In this document: positions 1 to 7,418 of the stretch, piece by piece | How the letters are laid out: each line of letters begins with the position of its first letter | How positions within the stretch are numbered: position 1 is the stretch's first letter | From: Prevotella sp. UBA4376 | Lineage (GTDB): Bacteria; Bacteroidota; Bacteroidia; Bacteroidales; Bacteroidaceae | Direction of reading: 5' to 3' | Assembly (NCBI GenBank): GCA_002391185.1 | Contig: DGRY01000047.1 | Span: 1-9,708 of the forward strand | Length of the DNA stretch: 9,708 nt | Made by a program: the position numbers and the translations under genes | The notes under the pieces: model-generated | Databases searched by the model: none | Told to the model about the DNA's origin: nothing | Seen by the model: only the letters and a program-made list of their open reading frames with translations

Positions 1-1
1 G

Positions 2-1132
2 TTCCTCATCAATCAGGCTAACCTCCGTAAGAGCGAGCTTCGCAACAACAGCGTAAAAGAATTCGTTCGCTTGCTCAAGCAGATTAATGCTGATCGCGAG
101 AAGCTTAACCTTAACAATGTAGAGGTACAGGCTTACGCTTCACCTGAAGGTGGTTACAAGTTCAACGATAAGTTGGCTAACAAGCGCCAGAATGTCAGCG
201 AGAGCTATGTAAAGAAGACTTTGAAGGAAACAAAGAACGATGCCATTGTTGATGCTCACTATACAGCACAGGACTGGGATGGTTTCCAGAAACTTGTTCA
301 AGCAAGCAACATTCAGGACAAGGACGTTATTCTCCGTGTTCTCTCTATGTATAAAGACCCAGAGCAGCGCGAACAGCAGATTCGTAACATGAGCGAAGGT
401 TTCCGCGAGCTGGCAACAGAAATTCTGCCACAGCTTCGTCGCAGCCGCCTCATCATCAACTACGAGACAATTGGTCGTAGCGATGAGCAGATTCAGGAGC
501 AGTATGCTGCTGATCCTACTAAGTTGAGCTCAGAGGAACTTCTCTATGCAGCTTCTCTCGAGGACAACGCAAGCAAGAAGGCTGAAATCTACAAGAAGAC
601 TGCTGAGGTTTATCCTAACGACTATCGCGCATACAACAACCTTGCTGTTCTTTCACTCAACGAAGGCAACGAGAGCGCAGCAAAGAACTACCTTAACAAG
701 GCCCTCGCTGTAAACAACAAAGCACCTGAGGCTTATGCTAACAAGGCATATATCGAACTGCAGAAGGGTAATCTCGATGCAGCAGAAAAGGAACTTTCAG
801 AAGCTATCGATGCAAACAACTTCAACCAGGTTCTCGGCAATTTGAACATTGCACGTGGCAACTACAGCAATGCTTGTGAAGAACTTGCTGATATCGACAG
901 CAACAGTCTTGCCCTTGCACAGATCCTCAATAAGGACTATGCTAACGCAGCAAAGACTCTTAAGCGTGTTGAAAATGCCGATGCTCTTACAAGCTACCTC
1001 AAGGCTATCGTTGCTGCTCGTCAGGGCAACAACAGCGAAGCTAACAAGTATCTTCAGGAGGCAGCCCAAAAGGATTCACGCTGGGCAGAATATGCAAAGA
1101 AAGACCTTGAATTTGCTAAGCTTAGCAAGTAA
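2..1132 (+). CDS. OmpA-like / TPR cell-envelope protein, 3' part
   Basis: The reading frame is open from base 2, so the gene begins before the window; the first in-frame start-like codon (TTG at 71) is internal. 376 residues are visible. Visible residues about 39-71 resemble an OmpA C-terminal peptidoglycan-binding domain (VEVQAYASPEGG, then an N-x-x-LANKRQ-like stretch). From about residue 175 to the end there are TPR-like helical repeats (for example YRAYNNLAVLSLNEGN and PEAYANKAYIELQKGN). This matches a Bacteroidales family of TPR proteins with an OmpA-related middle region, probably of the outer membrane or periplasm; the missing N-terminus would show the export signal. Codon use strongly favours AAC, AAG and CGT/CGC, unlike the next gene, which suggests high expression. 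It lies 40 bp before the DUF4369-like lipoprotein gene on the same strand. The family call is from recognition; the exact role is unknown. Confidence 0.8.
   Translation, partial: FLINQANLRKSELRNNSVKEFVRLLKQINADREKLNLNNVEVQAYASPEGGYKFNDKLANKRQNVSESYVKKTLKETKNDAIVDAHYTAQDWDGFQKLVQASNIQDKDVILRVLSMYKDPEQREQQIRNMSEGFRELATEILPQLRRSRLIINYETIGRSDEQIQEQYAADPTKLSSEELLYAASLEDNASKKAEIYKKTAEVYPNDYRAYNNLAVLSLNEGNESAAKNYLNKALAVNNKAPEAYANKAYIELQKGNLDAAEKELSEAIDANNFNQVLGNLNIARGNYSNACEELADIDSNSLALAQILNKDYANAAKTLKRVENADALTSYLKAIVAARQGNNSEANKYLQEAAQKDSRWAEYAKKDLEFAKLSK
1113..1128. repeat. 16-bp perfect palindrome at the end of the TPR gene
   Basis: TTGCTAAG followed directly by CTTAGCAA forms a perfect palindrome covering the last sense codons (A-K-L-S-K). 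It has no loop and no T tract after it, so it is a poor intrinsic terminator. It may be chance, or a site for a dimeric protein. Confidence 0.35.
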
Positions 1133-1172
1133 TATTCTACAGAAAACCAATTAACAATAACTTTTCATATCA

Positions 1173-2165
1173 ATGAAAAAATATTGTTTACTCTTTATAC
1201 TCACGCTGGTTCTGGCTTCATGTGGAACAGATAGTCATCATTTCAAGATTGACGGTCATTTCCTCAACCTTAACCAGGGTGAGTTTTACGTTTACAGTCC
1301 AGATGGCGACATCAACGGTATTGACACCATCAAGGTAAGAGGAGGGCGTTTCACATACGAAACACCCTGTGAAGAACCTTGTATCCTTGTCATTGTGTTC
1401 CCTAACTTCTCTATGCAGCCTGTGTTTGCGCAACCAGGAAAAAGCGTAGATATCAAAGCCGATGCTTCTCACCTAAAGAAGATGACTGTTAAGGGCACAG
1501 ATGAGAATAAACTCATGAACGAGTTCCGCGAACAGATAGAAACAGCATCTCCTGTTGAAACTCAAAAACATGCAGAACAGTTTGTGAACGATCATCCAGA
1601 GTCTTTAGTAAGCGTATATCTTGCTACTGCCTATTTTATTCAGTCACAACGCACAGACTATCGTAAGGCAGAAGTATTGCTAAAAAAGATTGTTGAAGCA
1701 CAACCTGAAAATAAATATGCAAAACACATATTGCAACAGGTGAAAATGCTGCATAACGACAGCGAATCACTCCCTAAGTTTCAGGCTTTATGCACCGACA
1801 ACAAAACAATATCAACTAAAGACATCACCAGTGCTCAAGTAAGCGTTATCACAACGTGGGCTTCATGGAGCTACGACAGCATGGAACAGCAAAGGCAGCT
1901 CAAATCGCTATCAGACAGTTCCACTGGAAAACTAAAAATATTGAGTATCTGCGTGGATGCAAGTCAAAAAGAATGCAAGCGAACTCTCGAACGAGAAAAT
2001 ATTAAATACCCTGTCGTCTGCGATGGAAAGATGATGGAAGGTAACCTTCTCAAGAAATTAGGTTTGTTCAGCGTTCCTGGCAATATTGTTATGAAGAACG
2101 GAAAGATAATTGCCAGAAACCTTACTACCCAAGAATTAAAACAAAAACTCGAAGCGCTCATATAA
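1173..2165 (+). CDS. Lipoprotein with DUF4369-like domain and cysteine-less thioredoxin-like domain
   Basis: The 330-residue product starts with a lipoprotein signal peptide: MKKYC, a hydrophobic stretch, then the lipobox LASC with Cys17 as the lipidation site. The residue after Cys is Gly and no acidic run follows, so retention on the periplasmic side is more likely than surface export. Residues about 24-115 resemble DUF4369 (IDGHFLNLNQGEFYVYS, then IDTIKVRGGRF), which in Bacteroidetes usually precedes a TlpA/ResA-like thioredoxin domain. Residues about 215-330 are that domain: a VSVITTWASW strand, then SYDS where WCxxC is expected, and SVPG keeping the conserved cis-proline. Both redox cysteines are replaced by serine, so ordinary thiol-disulfide exchange at this site is not expected. 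A binding or chaperone role is an inference. Start ATG at 1173 places the signal peptide correctly. It is probably in one transcription unit with the gene before it. Confidence 0.8.
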   Translation: MKKYCLLFILTLVLASCGTDSHHFKIDGHFLNLNQGEFYVYSPDGDINGIDTIKVRGGRFTYETPCEEPCILVIVFPNFSMQPVFAQPGKSVDIKADASHLKKMTVKGTDENKLMNEFREQIETASPVETQKHAEQFVNDHPESLVSVYLATAYFIQSQRTDYRKAEVLLKKIVEAQPENKYAKHILQQVKMLHNDSESLPKFQALCTDNKTISTKDITSAQVSVITTWASWSYDSMEQQRQLKSLSDSSTGKLKILSICVDASQKECKRTLERENIKYPVVCDGKMMEGNLLKKLGLFSVPGNIVMKNGKIIARNLTTQELKQKLEALI

Positions 2166-2184
2166 TATTTTGTCTGAGCGCTTC
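2151..2184 (+). terminator. Hairpin at the end of the thioredoxin-like lipoprotein gene
   Basis: GAAGCGCTCA (2151-2160) and TGAGCGCTTC (2175-2184) are perfect 10-bp inverted arms around a 14-base loop that contains the stop codon. The stem is GC-richer than its surroundings. The sequence after it is AT-rich but has no T run, so this may be a weak terminator or an mRNA-end stabiliser separating this gene from yifB, which starts 27 bp later. Confidence 0.5.
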
Positions 2185-2211
2185 ATAATAACAAAATAAC
2201 CACCTCATACC

Positions 2212-3753
2212 ATGTTAGTAAAAACATATTGTGCAGCCGTAAACGGTCTCGAAGTTACAACCGTTACCATAGAAGTGAGTCTCACACCTGGTATATGCTA
2301 TCATCTCACCGGATTAGGAGATGAAGCCGTACGTGAGGGACGCGACAGAATAGCCGCAGCAATGCAGTATAACGGCTATTCTTTTCCTAAAGCCGATATC
2401 ACAGTAAATCTTGCTCCTGCCGATCTTCGCAAAGAAGGTAGCAGTTTCGACCTACCACTTGCTATTGGCATTCTTGCTGCTAACGGCAACTTCCAATGCG
2501 ATTTCCTCGACAAATACATGATAGTGGGCGAACTGGGACTTGATGGAAAACTACAACCTATCAAGGGGGCACTACCCATTGCCATAAAGGCACGGTCACA
2601 AAAGTTCAAAGGACTCATTGTACCTTCTCAAAACGTGCGTGAAGCTGCTGTTGTGAATAATCTTGAGGTATATGGCATGGACAACCTACTTGAAGTCATA
2701 CAGTTCCTTTCTGGCTTAAATAGTTTTGAACCAGTAGTTATCGACACTCGAAAGGAATTCTATGAACAACAATACCAATTTGATCTTGACTTTGCCGATG
2801 TACGCGGACAAGAGAATGTAAAACGTGCATTTGAAGTGGCTGCAGCCGGTGGACACAACATCATCATGATTGGTCCTCCCGGCTCTGGCAAGAGTATGAT
2901 GTCAAAGCGACTTCCTTCTATCCTTCCTCCCCTATCGCTTACCGAAAGCTTAGAAACAACACAGATTCATAGTATTGCAGGAAAATTAGGAAGAAACACA
3001 AGTCTTATAAGCCAGCGACCATTCCGTGCTCCTCACCACACCATATCCGAGGTTGCACTTGTTGGAGGCGGAGCAACTCCTATTCCCGGCGAAATCAGTC
3101 TGGCTCATAACGGTGTACTCTTTTGCGATGAGTTACCCGAATTCAACAAACACACCCTTGAGGTTATGCGACAACCCTTGGAAGACCGTAAGATATCTAT
3201 CTCGCGTGCCAAATACTCCATCGACTATCCCTGTTCGTTCATGTTCGTAGCCTCTATGAATCCCTGCCCATGCGGATATTACGGCGACCCAACACACCGC
3301 TGTGTATGCACCCCAGGGCAGATACAACGCTACATGAACAAAATTTCAGGTCCACTACTCGACCGCATCGACATACAATGCCAGATAACGCCTGTACCAT
3401 TCAAAGACATCTCTAAGGCTGCACCAGGAGAGCCAAGTGCAGAAATAAGAAAACGAGTTATCGCAGCACGCAAGATACAGGAAGAACGTTTCAAGAATAT
3501 TAAAGGCATTCATTGCAACGCACAGATGACCGAGAAAATGATTCATCAGTATGCTGAGCCCGATGAAGAAGGCATCAACCTGCTACGCACTGCCATGGAA
3601 CGTCTATCACTTTCTGCACGTGCCTATAGTCGCATTCTAAAGGTTGCCCGCACCATTGCCGACCTCGACAACTCACCCACCGTCAAAGCTATCCATCTTG
3701 GCGAAGCCATCAGCTATCGCGAACTCGATAGAGGTGATTGGGGAGAAAGGTAG
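2212..3753 (+). CDS. yifB: YifB/ComM family Mg-chelatase-like AAA+ ATPase
   Basis: This is a complete 513-residue member of the YifB/ComM family, the usual length. Residues 1-170 are the N-terminal ChlI-like/Lon-protease-like domain (GLGDEAVREGRDR near 34-46; DLPLAIGILAA near 80-90). The AAA+ core follows, with Walker A GPPGSGKS at 221-228, FRAPHHTISE near 271-280, Walker B GVLFCDE at 301-307, and the family's cysteine cluster (Cys352, Cys354, Cys364, Cys366) that may bind metal. GPLLDRIDI at 380-388 holds the arginine expected to contact ATP, and the C-terminal helical domain has SLSARAYSRILKVARTIADL. ComM in transforming bacteria is a hexameric helicase that drives branch migration during integration of foreign DNA; whether the Bacteroidales protein does the same is inference. 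ATG at 2212 gives the canonical N-terminus (MLVKTYCAAVNGLE). A small antitoxin-like gene follows 19 bp after the stop. Confidence 0.95.
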   Translation: MLVKTYCAAVNGLEVTTVTIEVSLTPGICYHLTGLGDEAVREGRDRIAAAMQYNGYSFPKADITVNLAPADLRKEGSSFDLPLAIGILAANGNFQCDFLDKYMIVGELGLDGKLQPIKGALPIAIKARSQKFKGLIVPSQNVREAAVVNNLEVYGMDNLLEVIQFLSGLNSFEPVVIDTRKEFYEQQYQFDLDFADVRGQENVKRAFEVAAAGGHNIIMIGPPGSGKSMMSKRLPSILPPLSLTESLETTQIHSIAGKLGRNTSLISQRPFRAPHHTISEVALVGGGATPIPGEISLAHNGVLFCDELPEFNKHTLEVMRQPLEDRKISISRAKYSIDYPCSFMFVASMNPCPCGYYGDPTHRCVCTPGQIQRYMNKISGPLLDRIDIQCQITPVPFKDISKAAPGEPSAEIRKRVIAARKIQEERFKNIKGIHCNAQMTEKMIHQYAEPDEEGINLLRTAMERLSLSARAYSRILKVARTIADLDNSPTVKAIHLGEAISYRELDRGDWGER

Positions 3754-3772
3754 TAATATTATAATTTTGAAT

Positions 3773-4030
3773 ATGAAAAAGATAATTAAAAGAGAAAAAT
3801 ATTTTGATGCTGCTAAGCAAGGCGAAGACGTGATTATCAAGTCAAGAACAGGAAGTTTTAGAATCGTTCCTGTTAAGGAAGATGATATCGTTATCAGCAA
3901 GGACGAATTAAGCGAGAGCCTTTATAAAGCCTTAGTTGAAGCAAAAGAAGCTGGAGAGGGCAAAAGAAAACTTTTGAGCTGGGAGGAAATGCGTAATGAA
4001 TTGGATACAACATTAACAATTTACAAGTAA
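3773..4030 (+). CDS. Phd/YefM-like antitoxin, apparently orphan
   Basis: The 85-residue product has the body of a Bacteroidales prevent-host-death (Phd) type antitoxin: KYFDAAKQGEDVIIKSRTG then SFRIVPVKEDD, followed by a charged helical tail (ALVEAKEAGEGK, SWEEMRNEL) of the kind that wraps a toxin. Relatives I recall begin roughly with ISxREFxxNQxKYFD; here the start reads MKKIIKREKYFD, so about six residues between RE and KYFD seem to be missing. ATG at 3773 is chosen because upstream in-frame codons overlap the end of yifB and read as its shadow. The gene begins 19 bp after the yifB stop and may ride on its transcript. No RelE/ParE/Doc-like toxin frame follows in 4031-4182, so this is a solitary antitoxin, a decayed module, or a DNA-binding regulator recruited elsewhere. 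The family call is from recognition. Confidence 0.7.
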   Translation: MKKIIKREKYFDAAKQGEDVIIKSRTGSFRIVPVKEDDIVISKDELSESLYKALVEAKEAGEGKRKLLSWEEMRNELDTTLTIYK

Positions 4031-4067
4031 AATAGTAGGCGCATTCATTACATACCTTTTTCATTAT

Positions 4068-4151
4068 TATCTCAAATTAGTGACGAACTGATGAGAGCTT
4101 TGCCCGAATAATTTGAGAAAAATATCGCAAACAGTTCACTAATTCGAGATA
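4068..4151. repeat. Long imperfect palindrome between convergent genes
   Basis: The left arm (4068-4090) reads TATCTCAAATTAGTGACGAACTG without its ends altered; the right arm (4132-4151) is its reverse complement except for one G/A change and a 3-base deletion. A third inverted copy of the core, TAATTTGAGA, lies inside at 4109-4118 and could form an alternative hairpin with 4070-4079. The element sits between two converging genes, so a bidirectional terminator is the plainest reading. The repeated TCTCAAATTAG core would also suit a regulator-binding or small mobile-element remnant. Confidence 0.6.
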
Positions 4152-4182
4152 AAATATATATAAAGATTAATCCTTTCTTCTT

Positions 4183-5016
4183 TTATTTGACCCTATTGAA
4201 CGTATATGTTAGAGCCCCCCAGCTAATACCATCTGTTATTCTACGCAAAACTATATGTTCATCTGTAAGTTCATCAACATAAAACAACAGACGGCTATCT
4301 ATCCATTTGGAATCAACTACAGTTTCATGACCAGCACCAGTACTTGGCTGCCAGCTCATAGTTCCAATTTCCAAAAGATTAAAAACAGGATCATAAGACC
4401 AACAATTTCCGTCCATTCTAATATTTGAATCTCCATTGACATAATTACTGGTGTGCATTTTTATACTATCACTTAAAAACGTATAACGAATCTTATTTGT
4501 ATATGTTACATTACCATGCACATTAGGATACGAATATTCCCAGCTACCATAAAAATCCTGACGTTTGTATTTGTTTTCTGGCTTAGCAATAGATTCATAT
4601 TTTGCCACTCTTTTATAATGCAGTTCTCGACTATTCGACTCCGAAATATATCTTAGTACTAGATTTTTACTGTCAACGCTAACAACCTTGTAAATATAAA
4701 GAATAGGACTAACAGGTACGGCAATCTCCAAACTCACCACATTAGTTTCAGGATCAAACATCCAACAGGGATATGAATAAGCTATAGCCTCACCCTCTCT
4801 TAATGTCAAAACCCCTTCATCGTCTTTGAAAAACAATTTATGAAAATCACTCACTTTTTCTGATTCTCCCATATCCAATTCCCATTCACCAACAAGCAGT
4901 TGACGAATGGAATACCCTTCCATATCATCTTCGTTATCGCTACTACACGAAATCATGCCTATACAAAAGGCAATAAATGCGACATATAATCCACTATTTT
5001 TCAAAAACTTATTCAT
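4183..5016 (-). CDS. Lipoprotein with two tandem lipocalin-like domains
   Basis: The 277-residue product has a lipoprotein signal peptide (MNKFLKNSGL, hydrophobic stretch, MISC with Cys24). The bases after the cysteine encode SSDNEDD, an acidic run like the Bacteroidetes lipoprotein export signal, so the mature protein is probably exposed on the cell surface. The rest is an internal duplication. Domain 1 (about 41-137) begins VGEWEL and contains CWMFDPETNVVSLEI and DSKNLVLRYI; domain 2 (about 155-277) begins YGSWEY and contains CWSYDPVFNLLEIGT and DEHIVLRRI. The G-x-W start and alternating strands suit the lipocalin-like lipoproteins common in Bacteroidetes. Ligand unknown. It follows the TPR gene on the same strand with a gap of 117 bp in which no strict -7 box was found, so it may be transcribed with that gene. 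Confidence 0.75.
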   Translation of the reverse strand: MNKFLKNSGLYVAFIAFCIGMISCSSDNEDDMEGYSIRQLLVGEWELDMGESEKVSDFHKLFFKDDEGVLTLREGEAIAYSYPCWMFDPETNVVSLEIAVPVSPILYIYKVVSVDSKNLVLRYISESNSRELHYKRVAKYESIAKPENKYKRQDFYGSWEYSYPNVHGNVTYTNKIRYTFLSDSIKMHTSNYVNGDSNIRMDGNCWSYDPVFNLLEIGTMSWQPSTGAGHETVVDSKWIDSRLLFYVDELTDEHIVLRRITDGISWGALTYTFNRVK

Positions 5017-5056
5017 TCTATTTCCTTAGTAAATAATTAGTAATTTAGCAACTACA

Positions 5057-5081
5057 CATTCATAATTCATCATTCGTAATT
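5057..5081. repeat. Short imperfect direct repeat in the gap before the lipocalin-like gene
   Basis: CATTCATAATT (5057-5067) recurs as CATTCGTAATT (5071-5081), 10 of 11 bases identical, with ATTCAT units between. It is low-complexity AT-rich DNA in the 117-bp gap between two minus-strand genes. No function can be assigned. Confidence 0.4.
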
Positions 5082-5133
5082 GTGCTTTGCGCAACCAATT
5101 AAAATTTCAAGCTTCACATTCTGTGTGTAATAT

Positions 5134-6216
5134 TTATTTCCTCAATAATTCCTTCACCTTTTTAATCATTTCTTTATTCTCTTCTGTATCTTTCAGCGTG
5201 TCGGCTTTTTGCAGGAAAAGAGTGTAGTTTGCCTTTTCCTTTTTCCTATCGCCTATTGCAGCATACATTTGGGCAATATTATAATATGTAATTGCATTAT
5301 CGGGACTTAGTTTGGCACTCTGTTCAAATTCTCTTGCTGCCTCTGCATAATTTTGCTTGTTGAAATAAGCCTCAGCTTTCTCCTTATGCAATGTGGCAAG
5401 AAGCGTACTGTCGGGAATAAGTGAGTTAATAGCCAATGTAAGATAACAAGAAGCCTCATCATTCATTCCCAACTGCAAGCATAGAGTGCCTAAGTGATGC
5501 AACGAGATGTAATCCTTGAAATTCTTATGTGTTGCTGCACGTAACATATAGTTATAAGCCGAATCATATTGCTCTATCATCTCAAGCGAAATACCCATCA
5601 CAAATGTTGATTCATAATTATCAAAGCCATTACCCTCAAGTTTTTTATAGATATCAAAAGCCTCCTTATACTTACCCGTCAGATAACAAGCATAACCATA
5701 TTGACGCAAAACAAGCATATTGGTAGAGTCGCCAGTCAAATATTGCTTGCAGATATCTGCAGCCATCTGAGGGCTATTCGAATCATTATAGTATGTTGCC
5801 ATAGACACAACGATCTCGTTGTCATAAGGATTGACAGCGGTAGCTCTATTGCCATAAAAAAGGAATTTAAGCTTATTATCCAGATTATGATAAGCAAAAT
5901 AAAGCGATCGAAAGTCTGTGTAGGTCAAACTATCTGAAGGAACTGTTTCAAGCAGAGCAGCACAATCCTTATTGCGCCCCATCTTACGATACGCATTGGC
6001 AAGTTTCCTTGTCACAGCAACACTCTGTTTAAAGTCATACGCCTGTTTATAATACAGCGAGGCATGAAAATAGTCAAAAGCCTCTACACAGCTATCTCCC
6101 TTGCTTGAGAGCATCTGCAGCGTATCAACAACAACATTTTGTTTCTTTTTCGCATCACAAACATTAAACGATGATTGCATAAGCATCATCACAACAAACA
6201 TAAGTAAGTATCGCAT
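5134..6216 (-). CDS. Secreted TPR-repeat protein
   Basis: The 360-residue product has an N-terminal signal peptide (MRYLLMFVVMMLMQSS, probable cleavage after CDA near residue 22). The cysteine there is not in a lipobox context (FNVC), so a soluble periplasmic or secreted protein is more likely than a lipoprotein. The rest is helical TPR repeats from about residue 45 to the end; the clearest are YGYACYLTGKYKEAFDIYKK, LHHLGTLCLQLGMNDEASCY, AEAYFNKQNYAEAAREFEQS and ITYYNIAQMYAAIGDRKKEK. TPRs are protein-protein scaffolds; no catalytic domain is visible. ATG at 6216 is chosen because it begins the signal peptide. A strong -7 box lies about 80 bp upstream, so the gene has its own promoter although it follows the radical SAM operon on the same strand. 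The lipocalin-like lipoprotein gene downstream may share its transcript. Confidence 0.8.
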   Translation of the reverse strand: MRYLLMFVVMMLMQSSFNVCDAKKKQNVVVDTLQMLSSKGDSCVEAFDYFHASLYYKQAYDFKQSVAVTRKLANAYRKMGRNKDCAALLETVPSDSLTYTDFRSLYFAYHNLDNKLKFLFYGNRATAVNPYDNEIVVSMATYYNDSNSPQMAADICKQYLTGDSTNMLVLRQYGYACYLTGKYKEAFDIYKKLEGNGFDNYESTFVMGISLEMIEQYDSAYNYMLRAATHKNFKDYISLHHLGTLCLQLGMNDEASCYLTLAINSLIPDSTLLATLHKEKAEAYFNKQNYAEAAREFEQSAKLSPDNAITYYNIAQMYAAIGDRKKEKANYTLFLQKADTLKDTEENKEMIKKVKELLRK

Positions 6217-6254
6217 ATCAAACTACATTAAGTGGTTGGTATTATAAGTTAACA

Positions 6255-6289
6255 GATAGTTCATTTCATGATATGATAACGAAACTATC
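6255..6289. promoter_or_regulatory. Inverted repeat in the leader of the TPR gene
   Basis: GATAGTT (6255-6261) and AACTATC (6283-6289) are 7-bp inverted arms around 21 bases that also contain a partial palindrome (TCATGATATGA). The arms lie just after the expected transcription start for the -7 box at 6304-6297, so this could be an mRNA leader hairpin or an operator. The stem is AT-rich and may be chance. Confidence 0.35.
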
Positions 6290-6296
6290 ATGCATG

Positions 6297-6304
6297 CAAA
6301 GATA
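6297..6304 (-). promoter_or_regulatory. Bacteroidetes -7 promoter box for the TPR gene
   Basis: On the minus strand the sequence is TATCTTTG followed by CA, a full match to the TAnnTTTG box of the Bacteroidetes housekeeping sigma factor. It would start transcription near 6290 and give a leader of about 74 bases. No convincing -33 TTTG lies at the usual 19-21-base distance; the nearest candidate is a weak GTTA. Confidence 0.55.
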
Positions 6305-6319
6305 AAAGTTTTTTATCTT
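6299..6319 (-). terminator. AT-rich hairpin at the end of the radical SAM gene
   Basis: AAGATAAAA and TTTTATCTT are perfect 9-bp inverted arms around a 3-base loop, overlapping the stop codon of the radical SAM gene. The stem is almost all A-T and is not followed by a T tract, so termination would be weak. One arm also contains the -7 box of the next gene, so the palindrome may only reflect that. Confidence 0.3.
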
Positions 6320-7418
6320 ATTTCCTAACTTTTGAAACTTTTTTCGCAAGCATTCTTTTTAAATGACAGAAAAGGAGGTTGCCATTGGCATCACGCAGAT
6401 GCATACCTCCGCCTCGGCAGTAACGCCAGTATCGGCAAGTGGCACAATCGTCGTGTTTCATCCAGTTGCGATTGCGATAAGGGGCATAGCGGTTTTCCCA
6501 TACATCCATAAAATCGTCATCATAGATGTTTCCTTGGTGATAGTCGGCACGAATACTGGCACAGGCACCAATAGCACCATCTGCCATGACAGAGCCAACA
6601 GTAACACCTGCCTGACAGCCAAAGAAACGATTTCTAACCTCACCCTCATAGTTACCTAAGAATCCCTCGCAACCATAGTCAACACGTATGCGTCCTTCCT
6701 CGCGTGTGCGCTTGATATATTCAAAAAGTCCTCTAAACTCCTCTGTGTCAAGATGCATCATTGGGTCGTTGGCAGCTCTTCCCATTGGAAACACCGAAAA
6801 CAATCGCCAGCGTTTCACTCCCTTGCTTATAAGAAACTCCTTAATGTCATCAAGCTTGGTATAGTTACGATGAGTAACGCAGGTTACAATATCAAAAACA
6901 AAGTTCTGTGTTGCCACAAGCATGTCTATGGCTTGAGAAACCATGCGAAAACTGTTCTCGTTGCCACGCATCCAGTTATGGTCTTCTTCCAAACCATCAA
7001 GACTAATAGCCATAGAGTGCATACCCGAAGCAAGAAGTCGCTGATAACGCTCTGGGGTGAGGTGCAAAGCGTTGGTTACCATTCCCCAAGGAAAGCCCTT
7101 GCGATAAATCTCGGCACCACATTCTTCAATATCCTTGCGCATCAATGGTTCACCACCCGAGATGATTATAAACACCTTGTGTGGATCCACCCTCTGAGCT
7201 ATACCATCAAGAACCCTAAGAAAATCCTCCTTAGGCATATCCTTACTGGCCGACTGCATCTTGCAGTCGCTACCACAATGACGACATTTAAGATCGCAAC
7301 GCAAGGTGCTCTCCCAAAATAGCTGCTGCAAAGGGTGAGTATTACGAATGATAGCCTCTTTCTGTCGCCACAGTTCAAGGGCAAACTTCTTCTTTAAAGT
7401 TAATGGAGTTGGCTTCAT
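6318..7418 (-). CDS. Radical SAM enzyme with SPASM-type C-terminus (rSAM/lipoprotein system)
   Basis: The 366-residue protein has the radical SAM signature CDLKCRHC, with Cys41, Cys45 and Cys48 binding the SAM-cleaving 4Fe-4S cluster, and SGGEP at 87-91 for SAM binding. The C-terminal third is rich in cysteines in a SPASM-like order (Cys250, Cys268, Cys286, then Cys325, Cys328, Cys334 and Cys351), predicting auxiliary Fe-S clusters as in enzymes that modify peptides. No transporter or protease motif is present, and no signal peptide, so it acts in the cytoplasm. Its start overlaps the stop of the upstream lipoprotein gene in an ATGA, implying translational coupling. From memory this pair corresponds to the families TIGR04133 (enzyme) and TIGR04134 (lipoprotein), known mainly from Bacteroidales and uncharacterised. 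Modification of the lipoprotein before export is the obvious inference; the reaction cannot be told from sequence. Confidence 0.88.
   Translation of the reverse strand: MKPTPLTLKKKFALELWRQKEAIIRNTHPLQQLFWESTLRCDLKCRHCGSDCKMQSASKDMPKEDFLRVLDGIAQRVDPHKVFIIISGGEPLMRKDIEECGAEIYRKGFPWGMVTNALHLTPERYQRLLASGMHSMAISLDGLEEDHNWMRGNENSFRMVSQAIDMLVATQNFVFDIVTCVTHRNYTKLDDIKEFLISKGVKRWRLFSVFPMGRAANDPMMHLDTEEFRGLFEYIKRTREEGRIRVDYGCEGFLGNYEGEVRNRFFGCQAGVTVGSVMADGAIGACASIRADYHQGNIYDDDFMDVWENRYAPYRNRNWMKHDDCATCRYWRYCRGGGMHLRDANGNLLFCHLKRMLAKKVSKVRK

Noticed and set aside
71..73. TTG as the start of the first gene
   Set aside because: The frame is open back to base 2 and the upstream residues (NQANLRKSELRNN) continue the same protein, so the gene simply starts before the window.
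849..1154. 101-codon second frame inside the TPR gene
   Set aside because: Out-of-frame shadow of a gene with strong codon bias and recognisable TPR repeats.
3644..3772. N-terminal extension of the antitoxin-like gene
   Set aside because: This stretch overlaps the end of yifB in another frame and its translation is proline/serine-rich with no family resemblance; the ATG at 3773 fits better.
6753..7322. 189-codon plus-strand open frame opposite the radical SAM gene
   Set aside because: It is the antisense shadow of a gene with clear cysteine motifs; its translation resembles nothing.
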